Assembly: GCA_920105625.2 (NCBI GenBank)
Contig: OV050031.1
Coordinates: 131,828,514 to 131,892,513 of the forward strand
Direction: 5' to 3'
DNA from: Clusia tigrina
Lineage: Eukaryota > Arthropoda > Insecta > Diptera > Clusiidae
Length of the DNA: 64,000 nucleotides
Within the stretch, counting starts at the first letter, position 1. Each line of letters begins with the position of its first letter. This document shows, one piece after another, positions 30,758-40,491 of this stretch. Under the pieces are notes generated by a model, which saw only the letters and a program-made list of their open reading frames with translations, ran no database searches and was not told where the DNA came from. The translations under genes and the position numbers were made by a program.

Positions 30758-33700
30758 CAGACGGCATTCTGTGCCAGAGTACAAGTTGAGACTGGCCACC
30801 CGGTCGAAGAGCTCTTGCAGAGATTCTGGGAGGTGGAGGAACCGCCTAGGGAGAAACGGCTGTCACCCGGTGACCAGGCTTGCCTGGATTTGTATTCCCG
30901 GACCACTTACAGAGAGTCTTCTGGGCAGTATGTAGTAAAACTACCGTTCAAATCAAGGCACCTGCCTGAGGAGTCGCTTGGGGCTTCTCGGCACATTGCG
31001 TTAAAGCAGTTCGAGCGCAATGAAGGCAGGTTACTCCGTAACCCTGAGCAGAAAGACCAATATGACTCCGTGGTACAGGAGTACTTGACTCTTGATCATA
31101 TGGTCAAAGTCCCGCCTCCACCTTCAGGCGCTCTTGCTCACTATTATTTGCCTCATCATGCGGTAATGAAACCCGAGAGTACGTCCACCAAGCTGCGAGT
31201 GGTATTCAATGCGTCTCAAGCAACCACTAGCACCCTCAGCTTGAATGATGTCTTATATACGGGTCCCACCTTGCAGGCTGACTTGACTCAACTTATCGTG
31301 CGATGGCGAATGTTTCAGTTCGTCTTTAATGGGGATCTGCAAAAGATGTATCGGCAGATTAGAGTAGCTCCAAAGCACACCCCGTACCAGCGAATTGTTT
31401 TTAGGGCCTCTCCTGCAGCGCCAGTCTCCGATTACGAGCTACAAACAGTTACCTTCGGAGTCAACTGTGCACCTTACTTAGCGATTAGGACATTGGAACA
31501 GCTCGCGACGGATGTCGAGGAGGATCTACCCCTAGCAGCCCGGGTATTGCGTGAATGTATGTATGTGGACGACGCCTTGGTCGGCACACATGATGTGAAT
31601 GTGGCGATACAGACTCGAGATGAGTTGATCCGTGCACTCGACTCTGCCGGCTTTTCCATGCGAAAGTGGACAGCTAACACGGAAGCCATTCTCTCCTCTT
31701 TGCCTCCGGACCACTTGCTCCGAGAGGACTTTCTGAAGCTGGATGAAGCTAGCTTGACTAAGACATTAGGAATCCGGTGGAACGCAAAGACTGATCATTT
31801 CTACTTTCATCTTCAGCTCATTTGCTTCGACCCACGAGCCACCAAACGCAAGGTGCGAGCGATTATAGCTCAACTGTTTGATCCAGCCGGATGGCTGGCA
31901 CCTGTTGTGATCGTGGCCAAGATCTTGATGCAACAGATTTGGGGGGACAAAACTGACTGGGACGAATCGCTGACCCTCGCTTCATCCAGTCGTTGGAGGG
32001 AATTTTTAGGGGCTTATGACGACATCTCGCAGATTCGAATTCCTCGTTGGGTGGGGTCTGCACCGGATGTAGATATCCAGTTCCATGCATTTTGCGATGC
32101 TTCGCAAGCGGCATACGCCGCCGCGCTGTATGTGCGATGCCAGTGCGGTGATACTGTCACATCCCACTTATTAGTGGTTAAGTCGCGGGTCGCATCTCTT
32201 AAGACGTTGTCCTTACCTCGCTTAGAACTCTGTGGCGCGGTATTGTTATCCGAGTTGGTGGCGGCACTTCGGACAAGGGTGGGGGTCACTTCCAGTAACT
32301 TGTTTTGTTGGACGGATTCGACCATAGTTTTGGCGTGGCTCCAGAAGTCCCCGCATATATGGAAAACCTTTGTAGCTAATCGGGTTACCACCATTTACAG
32401 TAAAGTAGGTGTAGAATGTTGGAGACATGTCAGGTCTGCAGATAATCCGGCTGATCTTGCCAGTCGGGGGGTAACTCCAGCAGCACTTGTTCATAGTCAT
32501 TTATGGTGGAACGGCCCGGGATGGCTTACCCACGACTCAAATTCCTGGCCTCAGCCTTCGAAAATCGCTAGTCCGGACGCCCTGGAGGAACAGCGCAACG
32601 TTACTACGCATACAATCCAGGTCAAACAGCATGATGACTTGATGCTGCGTTTCTCATCGTTGCCGCGAGCTCTGCGGGTTGTGTGCTATATCCTGCGCTT
32701 TGCTAAATACGCTATGCGAAAGCTACGTGACCACGCCCCACCCCCGGGGTCGCCTATCACGACTGCAGAGATTGTTGCCGCTACACTTCTCGTAACGACC
32801 ATAACGCAGCAGATGTACTACCCCGAGGAGTATGGATGCTTGCAGAACGGTCAACCCATTTCCAATTTGAGTTCTCTGCTCACCTTGAACCCCTTCCTTC
32901 ATTCCGATGGGTCGATTCGAGTGAACGGACGCCTAGCGCATTCCACTCAGATCCCGTTCTCCGAACGACACCCACAAATTTTGCCGTATCATGGACAGTT
33001 TACACGACTGCTCGTTGAGTTCACCCATCAAATCTCGTTGCATGGGGGAAATCAGCTTATATTTCGACTCCTTCGAACTCAATATTGGGTTCCACGAGCA
33101 AAGGTTTTAGTCAAGGGTACCATTTTACGGTGTAAAACTTGCCTGGCAGAAAAGAAACGTAGATTGAGCCAGATCATGGCGCCTTTGCCCCTTGAACGCA
33201 CCACCCTGTCTCGTCCTTTCGCCACCGCGGGGGTTGATTTTGCGGGTCCTTTTGAAATTAAAACGTTTCAAGGGCGGGGGTATAAAATGACAAAAGGCTA
33301 CGTGTGCATCTTTGTGTGTTTCGCCACCAAGGCCGCCCATTTAGAAGCTACCACGGATTTAACTACCCAGGCCTTTTTAGCCGCCCTGTCTAGATTCATT
33401 GGGCGACGGGGGTGCCCAGCTAACATTTATTCCGACAATGGAAAGGATTTCGTGGGAGCAGAGAAGGTAGTGCGCATGGAGTTCGCACGTGTGATTCGAG
33501 AAGCTAAGGACCAGGCAACCACGCAGCATTGGTTTCACCAATTGAAATGGCATTTTATTCCTCCAAACGCTCCCCATATGGGAGGACTGTGAGAAGCAGC
33601 CGTAAAGAGTTTCAAACACCATTTCAAACGAATGGGTGGGCAGATACGGTATACCTATGAGGAGTTGGCAACGGTATTAGCCCGCGTCGAGGCATGTCTG

Positions 33701-34145
33701 AATTCTCGACCTATTAGCGCACTCAGTGACGATCCCGACGACCTCCAACCACTTACACCAGGGCACTTCCTAGTATGGGGACCACTTCTTGCACCAGCCG
33801 TCTCGGAGGAGACCACCCCTTTTCTTTTATATTCTTAATCGATGGCGTAGGCTTCAAGTTCTCTCCCAGCAGTTCTCAGTACGTTGGAAGCATGAGTATC
33901 TTCTGGAGTGCCAGCGCAGAAAAAAGTGGAAGACCATCCAAGATAATGCAGCTAACGGAGATCTGGTGGTATTACAGGATGACCACGTTCCACCCAATAA
34001 ATGGCGATTGGGGAGGACCACTGAGGTCCACCCGGACTCAGACGGTAGAGTGCGAGTCGCGAAAGTGCGGACAGCACGCGGAATCGTTACAAGGCCCGTC
34101 ACCAAGATGGTTCTACTCCCTCGATCGGGAGTACAGGCTGAGTAA
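30695..34145 (+). pseudogene. BEL-A Gag-Pol fusion: RT, RNase H, integrase, C-terminal domain
   Basis: An open frame of 965 codons to 33592. The first about 25 residues are still Gag, then HPVEELLQRFWEVEE opens Pol. RT: VFNGDLQKMYRQI and CMYVDDALVG (YVDD at about 31564). RNase H: FHAFCDASQAAYAAAL, LPRLELCGAVLLSEL, CWTDSTIVLAWL. Integrase: HGGNQL..RLLRTQYW and CKTCLAEK (zinc finger), GVDFAGPF, IYSDNGKDF. A TGA at 33590-33592 replaces the Trp just before the third catalytic residue (Glu). The frame resumes to 33838, where a frameshift precedes the C-terminal domain (NRWRRLQVL..RWKHEYLLECQ, PPNKWRLGR, TARGIVTRPVTKM). No D-S/T-G protease motif is present. Confidence 0.9.
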
Positions 34146-34402
34146 TCCCGGCATCCGGTCTTTTGGCCGTTTCCGTAGCTAGTCCCATTCTTTGTAGCCT
34201 CTAGTTTGTAGCCTTTCCTGTTTGTATACATACCTCGGTTCTTCCATGGAATCTTTAGCCTTCCTCGTAAAACGGTAGCAGTAGATTTCGCCTGGCTATG
34301 CCACGAGATAGAATTGTAGTACTCTACGTAGTCTTGAAGACGTTATTTCCCCTACTAATACCATCCTAACTTTTATTATTAGACTTCTCGTAAGCACATG
34401 CC

Positions 34403-34428
34403 TAATTCTAAAATTTGATTTTCCACAG
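34403..34428 (+). promoter_or_regulatory. Candidate 3' splice site upstream of the BEL-A 3' ORF
   Basis: TAATTCTAAAATTTGATTTTCCACAG: branch-like CTAAT, a pyrimidine-rich stretch and AG. The downstream reading frame is open from the first base after the AG to 35103 with no ATG before 34528, as expected if a spliced leader supplies the start. Inferred from sequence only. Confidence 0.45.
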
Positions 34429-35106
34429 ACCTTCCCATCGTGCCGAGCTGACTGGCGTGGAAGACGCTACATCGGGCCGTGCCTGACCTGCGCTCCGAGG
34501 GTACAGTTGGTGTTCCCAGCCCCCGTGATGCTACAGGGGTCTGCAACATACCAGGGGTCTGCAACCTACCACACTTCGGGGGCAGTGTCGCCGTCTCGCG
34601 CCCGCGATGTGGTGACCGAATCCACCGCTAAAGCGGCAGTTACGCCATCGCGGCCCCGAGCCCGGTCTGCACCACCTGCCGCGCGTTCGCTACCAACGCG
34701 GCCGACGATCGTCCGCCGCCTTCCCAATCAGGGGTCCACGCCAGGGAGCGGTGCACCACGGACGCCACATCCGATGACCCACGCCGCAGTGGAGGCTGCA
34801 CCATCTCGCGCCCCAGTGGTAGCTGCGACGTCTCGCGCCCCACTGGTGGCCGCGACAGCCCGACCAGCAGCGGCAGTCGTGCACCCGGCAGCGGCTCCAC
34901 AACGCCCGTGCGAGATGTGCAAGCGTTGGGGGCATACCATCGCAGTATGCCGGGCGTTCCTGTCCTTGTCATCGCGGCGCAGGAGAGATGCGGTCGGAAA
35001 CCGAAAGCTGTGCTTCGTGTGCCTGGGGGTGAAACACTTCACCCACAGCTGCGAACAGCCGGGGTGCTCCCGGTGCCACCGGCGGCATCATCACCTCTTA
35101 CATTGA
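34429..35106 (+). CDS. BEL-A 3' ORF: zinc-knuckle (Gag C-terminal-like) protein
   Basis: Intact frame from the candidate acceptor to the stop; the first ATG is at 34528. The N-terminal two thirds is rich in Ala, Pro, Ser, Thr and Arg with repeats (QGSATYQGSATY; APVVAATSRAPLVAATARP). The C-terminus has the BEL nucleocapsid signature: CEMCKRWGHTIAVC (C-x2-C-x4-H-x4-C), FLSLSSRRRRDAV, LCFVCLGVKHFTHSC and CSRCHRRHHHLLH. In ordinary BEL elements this block lies between capsid and protease; here it is downstream of pol. Function is inferred as RNA binding/packaging. BEL-C has the same arrangement, so it is not a one-off rearrangement. Confidence 0.7.
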   Translation, partial: TFPSCRADWRGRRYIGPCLTCAPRVQLVFPAPVMLQGSATYQGSATYHTSGAVSPSRARDVVTESTAKAAVTPSRPRARSAPPAARSLPTRPTIVRRLPNQGSTPGSGAPRTPHPMTHAAVEAAPSRAPVVAATSRAPLVAATARPAAAVVHPAAAPQRPCEMCKRWGHTIAVCRAFLSLSSRRRRDAVGNRKLCFVCLGVKHFTHSCEQPGCSRCHRRHHHLLH

Positions 35107-35163
35107 GGGGTGCACCAGGATGGGAGCCGGCGGGAATAGGTCGTCATCTCTCTTGCAATACTG

Positions 35164-35177
35164 CAAGGGGGGCGGCA
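35164..35177 (+). other. BEL-A polypurine tract
   Basis: GCAAGGGGGGCGGCA directly precedes the 3' LTR. BEL-C has the matching TAAGGGGGGCGCCA before its own LTR. Confidence 0.8.
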
Positions 35178-35622
35178 TGTTCGCGCCGGAGCCCTCCTGA
35201 CAACGGCTGCTGCCTGCGCACCGTCACCATGCGACTCTGCGCGGGGCTCAGTGCGGAGAGAATTCCCCTCATTGGGTCCCGCCAAAGTCGTGTAGCAGGC
35301 CGCAGCCATCTTTATTTTGATGAAAGTGCTGCCGCAGGCAGCGGAGGAGAGCCGGTCGGCAATACTGCGTGCCGACCGCAGTTTGATTTGAGCAGTCAAC
35401 CAAGAAGGTTATTGTATAAGTCCTAACAATCCACTACTAATTGAGAAATCTACATACAAATAATTAGTTTAAACCTAAACTTAATTTAAGTGAAATATTT
35501 AAAAGTTAATGTTCTTGTAACTCTCTAATTAATATTTAAATACTTGAAATTATAACTTTAATTTACTTATAAATCAAATAAACAAACAAAAAGAAAACAA
35601 AAATGGACCGAGCTAAGAAACA
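35178..35622 (+). repeat. BEL-A 3' LTR
   Basis: Near-identical to 28138-28597; lacks the 14-base segment near the end. It is followed at once by the catac duplication and by BEL-B env sequence. Confidence 0.93.
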
Positions 35623-35627
35623 CATAC
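35623..35627 (+). repeat. BEL-A target-site duplication, right copy
   Basis: catac, directly after the 3' LTR end AAGAAACA. Confidence 0.9.
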
Positions 35628-36010
35628 TATCCCTATCGCCAAAACTAAAGTAATAAAAATTCAAGCTCACTACAACAATTTCAGTCCCATATACACATCC
35701 TACGCCGGATTGAAAGACTTTAGTACCATCAACATCATTCACGAAGTATCCAAGGTCCCCAACAAGAAAAACATCACATTTGAAACCCAATTGGATGTTC
35801 TGACCGCATGATACCTACCACAACCTACCAGAAACAATCAGGGTCAACAGTCACCACCACCAGCTATACCATTCTTTTGGTATCCCCAACAGTTCTCATC
35901 ACACGCTCCATATGGAAATTCAAAAGGTCCAAGGAATTCCAGCCTAGACTAACACCGCGGCAACACCCACCTCCATTCACCGTCAACTTAGAAGCGAGTT
36001 GACCAAACTT
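35628..36010 (+). pseudogene. BEL-B env-like region, part after BEL-A
   Basis: Short frames (KVIKIQAHYNNFSPIYTSYAG, TINIIHEVSKV and a Pro/Ser/Thr-rich tail) continue from the env-like gene to the purine tract GTGGGGGAATATACG (about 36018-36032) that precedes the 3' LTR. No membrane anchor remains clear. Assignment rests on position. Confidence 0.4.
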
Positions 36011-36021
36011 GCTCTACGTGG

Positions 36022-36621
36022 GGGAATATACGCAAAGTAACTTTTCGTAGGCACAACAATATCGTCATCGGCTAAATAACAACACGCTCCAAGTCAATTA
36101 ACTTTGGTAGCAGTAGGTGAAACACCTGTACCATGGCAAGTCAGCAGAAATAATTATGCACCCAAACATATTGACAACAATATAACGTTGCGTTGGCCTT
36201 GAGTCAATGTCAGTTCATTACCCATAAGCCACTGTCCTATATTTTGCTGCATTTGTATTTTTTTTTAAATTTTGTTCTGTATATATTTTTACCGTTCCAA
36301 CTAAGTTTTTTGTTATGGTAATTAATTGTATTTAGAATTGTATTTAAGGCCTATTTTGAAAATAAAATTGTGAATTATAACCACGCTTAAAAATTTTGTT
36401 TTGTATATATTTTTACCGTTACAACTAAGTTTTTTGTTATGGTAATTAATTGTATTTAGAATTGTATTTAAGGCCTATTTTGAAAATAAAATTGTGAACT
36501 ATAACCACGCTTACAACAAGTGAAGTATATTTCATCCCTCAGCAAGTTGCTCAAGTTCAAGTTCTTGAAACAACTAGCTCATGCTCTGGGTGTGTTATGC
36601 CTGTTATTATTCCATATTACA
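36022..36621 (+). repeat. BEL-B 3' LTR with internal duplication
   Basis: Matches the 20559-20985 LTR but contains a tandem duplication of about 124 bases (36267-36390 and 36391-36513) that includes the GAAAATAAAATTG polyadenylation signal. A purine tract precedes it. The right end is set by a CATATTACA/AATTATACA match to the bases before the primer site. Confidence 0.65.
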
Positions 36622-36748
36622 TTTCCTGTTTCGCAGCTCAGTGACCTGATTGCACCTTTATAGTACCAGGGTTCTTGGATGAATGACCAGGGTATATTTT
36701 GAAAACGTTCTCGTAATTACCTACGGGGCAGCTTTTACGTGATGGACA

Positions 36749-37180
36749 TTAAGAAGGGCACATTTGATGTGGATTCTGCGGGAGGCGAGGTGCTAACTGC
36801 TGGCTTGTCCTTTGGCCGGTTAGGGGCTGCTTACTTATGCCAGTCAGCACCCTGCATATTCTTGTAATCGACGTGTATTCTTGTGTGTGTATTCCTTCAA
36901 ACTTGAGCTTATAGGCCCAACCTTCCGTCACTTCGACAAGAGCGGCTTCGTCTAACGCAGTAACCTCCATACTCGTGAGATTTACCTCAGGGACTCTTTC
37001 CGGGAGCACTGCTATCCTGAGCGCTTAAAAAATTCCTCATAGCTCTTCCCTGCAGTACTTTCTACTGCTCTTGCGGTGGTTCTGTCGCACATGCCCATAA
37101 TTCTAGGCCTTTTACCTTCTGACTTGCTACAATGATGATTGAATTCGTTTTAGATTTGCTAGTGTTAATGCAATTTGTAT
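36749..37180 (-). other. Unidentified GC-richer reverse ORF
   Basis: Open for 86 codons (37009-36749), extending upstream in a neighbouring frame to about 37180 (a stretch with WTCATE.PQEQ). It contains VPEVNLTSMEVTALDEAALVE and TEGWAYKLKFEGI. It looks like coding sequence, but I recognise no family. It lies next to BEL-D but does not resemble Env. Confidence 0.25.
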
Positions 37181-37189
37181 TGCTAATGA

Positions 37190-37500
37190 CAATAATAGTC
37201 TATATTTGTTAGCTTGAAATGCTTCTCCTGAGGTGATATTGATCCGTATAGCGATTTTTTCCATTTGATGCTCGATCATTACTAGTTTGATCTTTGTACC
37301 GTTTTGATACTGCTTCGTTATATTGATCTTTGAAATTATTATCGATGTTTATGCCTTCTGAAAATTCCGTACATGTTCCTCGTTGTAATGTACTTTATGG
37401 ATGGTCTGAGATATCTTCGTGTCATATTCAGAGTCCAGAATTCCAAACGACGAATGACCAATATTGCCAATAATATCTATCGCGTCTCGCGTGTGTGCAC
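37190..37500 (-). pseudogene. BEL-D env-like remnant
   Basis: At about 37470-37380 the reverse strand has SSFGILDSEYDTKISQTIH, matching in pattern the FGALDSDYAEELSHTIN block of the BEL-B env-like protein (26883-27392). Only this block is convincing; the rest is degraded. Confidence 0.5.
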
Positions 37501-37511
37501 CCGATTTTTAA

Positions 37512-38067
37512 TTAAATTGTGTGACAGACCTCAATTGGACTACCTAATATTATTGGTAATATTAACAAAGTTATTAATGCAATGTTACTCAAACAGAGTT
37601 GTGATAGTCGCATCCTGTTGTTTGGTACTGCAAGTTTATTTCGAGGACGAGTAATTATAGTTAAGATGTCATCTACCTTGGATTTGATGGACTGCGGGGG
37701 TTTTCTGGAGGAGGTTAATGCATCCTCCTTGACGTCTGTAGTTTCCTCCTCGACTGGAAGTGGTGCTAACTTGTGTATTGGTCTTCGCGATATGCCGGTT
37801 ACTGTGCGCACATTGGCGACACGAACTAGACTGTCGTGCCTCGAATCACCTCTATAATTCGACTTAGAGGCCATTTCAACTGAGGCAGGTTTTCATACTT
37901 GAGTATGACCATTGTGCCCGGTTTAATGTTTCTGGATTCATGGTACCATTTGTATCGATTTTGTTGGCAATGAAGATCCTCACCATCTCCTCGAAAACTC
38001 TGCCTTGAGTTGCATGACTAGTTTCCATCACACCAGGTGGTGTGAAGTTTTTGCCGGAGTGCGGCAT
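37512..38067 (-). pseudogene. BEL-D Pol C-terminal domain and env start
   Basis: Frames read KPGTMVILKYENLPQLKWPLSRI (about 37935-37865; normally P-L-G-R) and VRVANVRTVTGISRRPIHKLAPLPVEEE (37820-37740). The last frame continues into a Lys/Asn-rich stretch and a hydrophobic ALITLLILPIILG (about 37560-37525), which looks like the signal peptide of an overlapping env-like gene. One or two frameshifts. Confidence 0.7.
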
Positions 38068-38299
38068 CCCAGTCCACTTTGAATTTCCATAGCTGTTGTA
38101 GAAATATGTTTGCGGTGGTTCTTACTGGAGTCGAGAGGATGAAATATGATAGATATATCTGCTCAAGCGGTGTGTTTTGTTATCCTATGCTCACTGGTTG
38201 CAGCATTTACAACTTGAAATTTATATTTTTTAGGATTTCATGTGAGCCCCATTTATTTGATACTCTCATTGAGCGAACTGTTGAAATCAAGGGTAAGTT

Positions 38300-38575
38300 C
38301 TTAATATTTGGCTGCGATATCTTGTAATATCCACTTTCGTAGATTGAATCCTGCGGAGCCCAACATAAGGCATAGTTGCCGTTGCATTTCAAATGCAGTA
38401 GTAAGTTTGTTGGAACAGCTCAACACATCGTCTACATAGAAATTTTCTTTCACTACTTCCGCTGCCCACGGATACTTTTCAGCTTATTTTCTATAAGAGC
38501 TTGTGAATTGAGCGCAGCCAGAGTTTGTGACATAAGGTATCGTACACATATTCAATATGTGCATGCAAACTCACT
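38300..38575 (-). pseudogene. BEL-D RT fragment with YVDD
   Basis: Reverse strand reads YPWAAEVVKENFYVDDVLS (active-site YVDD, about 38440-38425), TTAFEMQRQLCLMLGSAGFNLRKW and then a stop-containing LTLDFN. Typical BEL RT palm end. The preceding residues are frame-shifted. Confidence 0.75.
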
Positions 38576-38929
38576 ACAGATTCGGCTCCACCTCTAATTA
38601 CTGAATCTTGCTCAGCAGCAATTGCCCGGAAACTAGTTCATCACATAACAGCATTAACACACTCACAATTAAGCACCCACTAGGAAATAAACAAAATGAA
38701 TCAGCATATAAAAGCCGTGCACTTTCCCCTAAAATTCACTCAACAACAATAACCCACACATCAGATATATATATTGATTCACTCACAATAACACACCCAG
38801 TAGCAAATAATCAAACCGATCCACAATCTAAATGTCGTGTACAAATTCCAGTAGTTAAAACAAACCAAACCACTTAACGCGCTAGATCAAACCCAGAATA
38901 CAACACAAAATGAACAAAACCAGTCAAAA

Positions 38930-39712
38930 CTAGAAGACTACTGGTTTGATTTGCCAGCTAGCTCAACTAGATACGCGATACTATCAGAAGTCGAAATCGA
39001 CGGTACTAGTGCGAACGAAAGGGACCAAAGAATCCCGAAACCCCTTCCAATCTACATCTCTGGAGTAAATAATGCAAAACCGTTACTAGAACTGCTAAAA
39101 AACATTGCCAAGAATGAATACCAGCTCAAATTCCTCAAAGATAGCGAGTTTAAATTCAACCAAATCAGGAGAAGGGTACAAAACTATTACAAAAGCTCTG
39201 GCTGAAAAGAACGCAGAACTCTATATATATAAACCCAGACAAGAAAAAGACTTTAGCGTAGTATTAAAAGGGCTACTACACAATATCAACAGAAGAAATA
39301 AAAGAGGAATTAACTAGGTTGGGATTCGATGTTACAAACGTTTCCAATATAAAACAAAGAATTACAAATCATCCGTTGTCGATGTCTTATGGCAACTTAA
39401 AGCGATACAAAAATAATACAAACATTTATAAAATTCAAGCAATTATGCATACAAAAAAAATATTAGAAAAAGCAAATAAAAAAAGGAAAGTAGCTCAGTG
39501 TATAAAATGTCAGAGGTGTGGTGGCCACACTAGAAAATATTGCCACCATACTCTTCGATGCTTTAAAAACCACCCGGCTAATTACAGAGGGTGTAATGTG
39601 TACAAAGAATTGCAGAAAAAAGATTCCTCAGGCAGAAAATATTTGAAAACACTAATTTTAATGAGGCCCCACATTCCGAAAGCCAGGTTGCACATATGCG
39701 CAAATCGCTAAA
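38930..39712 (+). pseudogene. Jockey Gag (ORF1), copy 3
   Basis: Reads DLPASSTRYAILSEVE (usual N-R-F-A-x-L), KPLPIYISGVNNAKPLLELLKNIA, then after frame changes ITKALAEKNAELYIYKPRQEKDFSVVLKGL and LGFDVTNVSNIKQR. Knuckles are KRKVAQCIKCQRCGGHTRKYC and a degraded third, NYRGC, near 39585. At least two frameshifts and small deletions. Confidence 0.75.
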
Positions 39713-39809
39713 CACCAAAGTGAAAAACAATTCGCCCTACATCGATCAAATTACATGACTGAATTAAAGAGTATGCTGGAAAGCCTTATGGAACAAATGG
39801 GAACAATGC

Positions 39810-40400
39810 TCAATTTATAAACAACAGTGTGGACATAATTCTAGTATCTGAGACACACTTTGCAATCAAAACTTCTTAACAATAAATCAGAACAACATAT
39901 AGCATACAAATTATCCAGCAGGTACAGCACGCGATGGTACTGCACCTCAGCATCTCATCATCATTAAAACCAAAATAAAATACACAGTACAAGACAATTA
40001 TGAAAAATCCCACATTCAAGCAACAATCATAACAATATAGGACCAATATGGACCACTAACATAACATCAGTGTATTGCCCTCGGACGTATTCCATTCAAA
40101 AACGGCAATATTACCATTTTTTTCATACACTAGGTATACGACTTTTAGCTGGTGGTGATTACAACGCTAAACACCAATTTTGGGGTTCTCGGACAATCAA
40201 TCCGAAAGGAAGAGAGCTACTAAAAACAATGCAAGAACACAACCTTACACACGTATCCACATACTGGCCATCTGATCCAAATAAAATCCCAGATGTCATT
40301 GACTTCTGCGTGATGAAAAGTGTTCTCAGAAGCAGTGTTGAGATATCCCCGTCCCTGAATCTGTCATCTACAATTATTCCAACACTGAACTCGAAGGTAG
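39810..40400 (+). pseudogene. Jockey ORF2 endonuclease, copy 3
   Basis: FINNSVDIILVSETHF (catalytic Glu) near 39818-39865, an interrupted middle, then RLLAGGDYNAKHQFWGSR (catalytic D-x-N, about 40135-40190) and KIPDVIDFCVMKS. The S-D-H motif is lost. Frames change repeatedly. Confidence 0.75.
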
Positions 40401-40491
40401 AATGCACAATAAAAGCACCCACTCTACATACCAAACAAACAACCTGGTTGCATTTCAAGGAAATTGTAGATGACATTCTGCCGCTCAATAT

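Larger units (their letters stand above)
28138..35622 (+). mobile_element. BEL-A: full-length BEL/Pao retrotransposon, young insertion
   Basis: Two LTRs (460 and 445 bases) that differ by one clear substitution plus small indels; both start TGTTCGCGCC and end AAGAAACA. A 5-bp target duplication, catac, flanks it (28133-28137 and 35623-35627). Primer site at 28598 and purine tract before the 3' LTR. Internal order: long leader, Gag matrix/capsid part, RT-RNase H-integrase, Pol C-terminal domain, then a zinc-knuckle reading frame. The coding regions have several stops and frameshifts despite the near-identical LTRs. Confidence 0.93.
20536..36621 (+). mobile_element. BEL-B: old BEL/Pao retrotransposon with env-like gene, interrupted by two insertions
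   Basis: The parts in order are: 5' LTR (about 20559-20985, rest at 23099-23133), primer site 23135, gag, protease, RT, RNase H, Pol C-terminal domain, an env-like region and a 3' LTR (about 36022-36621). An I/LOA fragment sits in the 5' LTR (20985-23098) and the complete BEL-A element in the env region (28138-35622 plus its duplicated catac). Coding frames are riddled with stops. Only one unit of the internal LTR duplication is present on the left, so the LTRs have diverged. Integrase is largely deleted. Confidence 0.7.
36640..38600 (-). mobile_element. BEL-D: reverse-strand BEL/Pao relic
   Basis: On the reverse strand: RT end (38560-38300), then a gap without integrase, Pol C-terminal domain (38070-37740), the start of an env-like gene and a distant env-like block (about 37470-37390). 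No LTR was recognised. It lies just beyond the BEL-B 3' LTR in opposite orientation. Confidence 0.65.

Noticed and set aside
30410..32500. Several reverse-strand ORFs of 70-130 codons under BEL-A pol
   Set aside because: Shadows of the 965-codon forward pol frame with its RT, RNase H and integrase motifs; GC-rich codons open the opposite strand.
36749..37009. ORF as BEL-D env
   Set aside because: No cleavage site, fusion-like segment or membrane anchor, and composition unlike the env block at 37380-37470.
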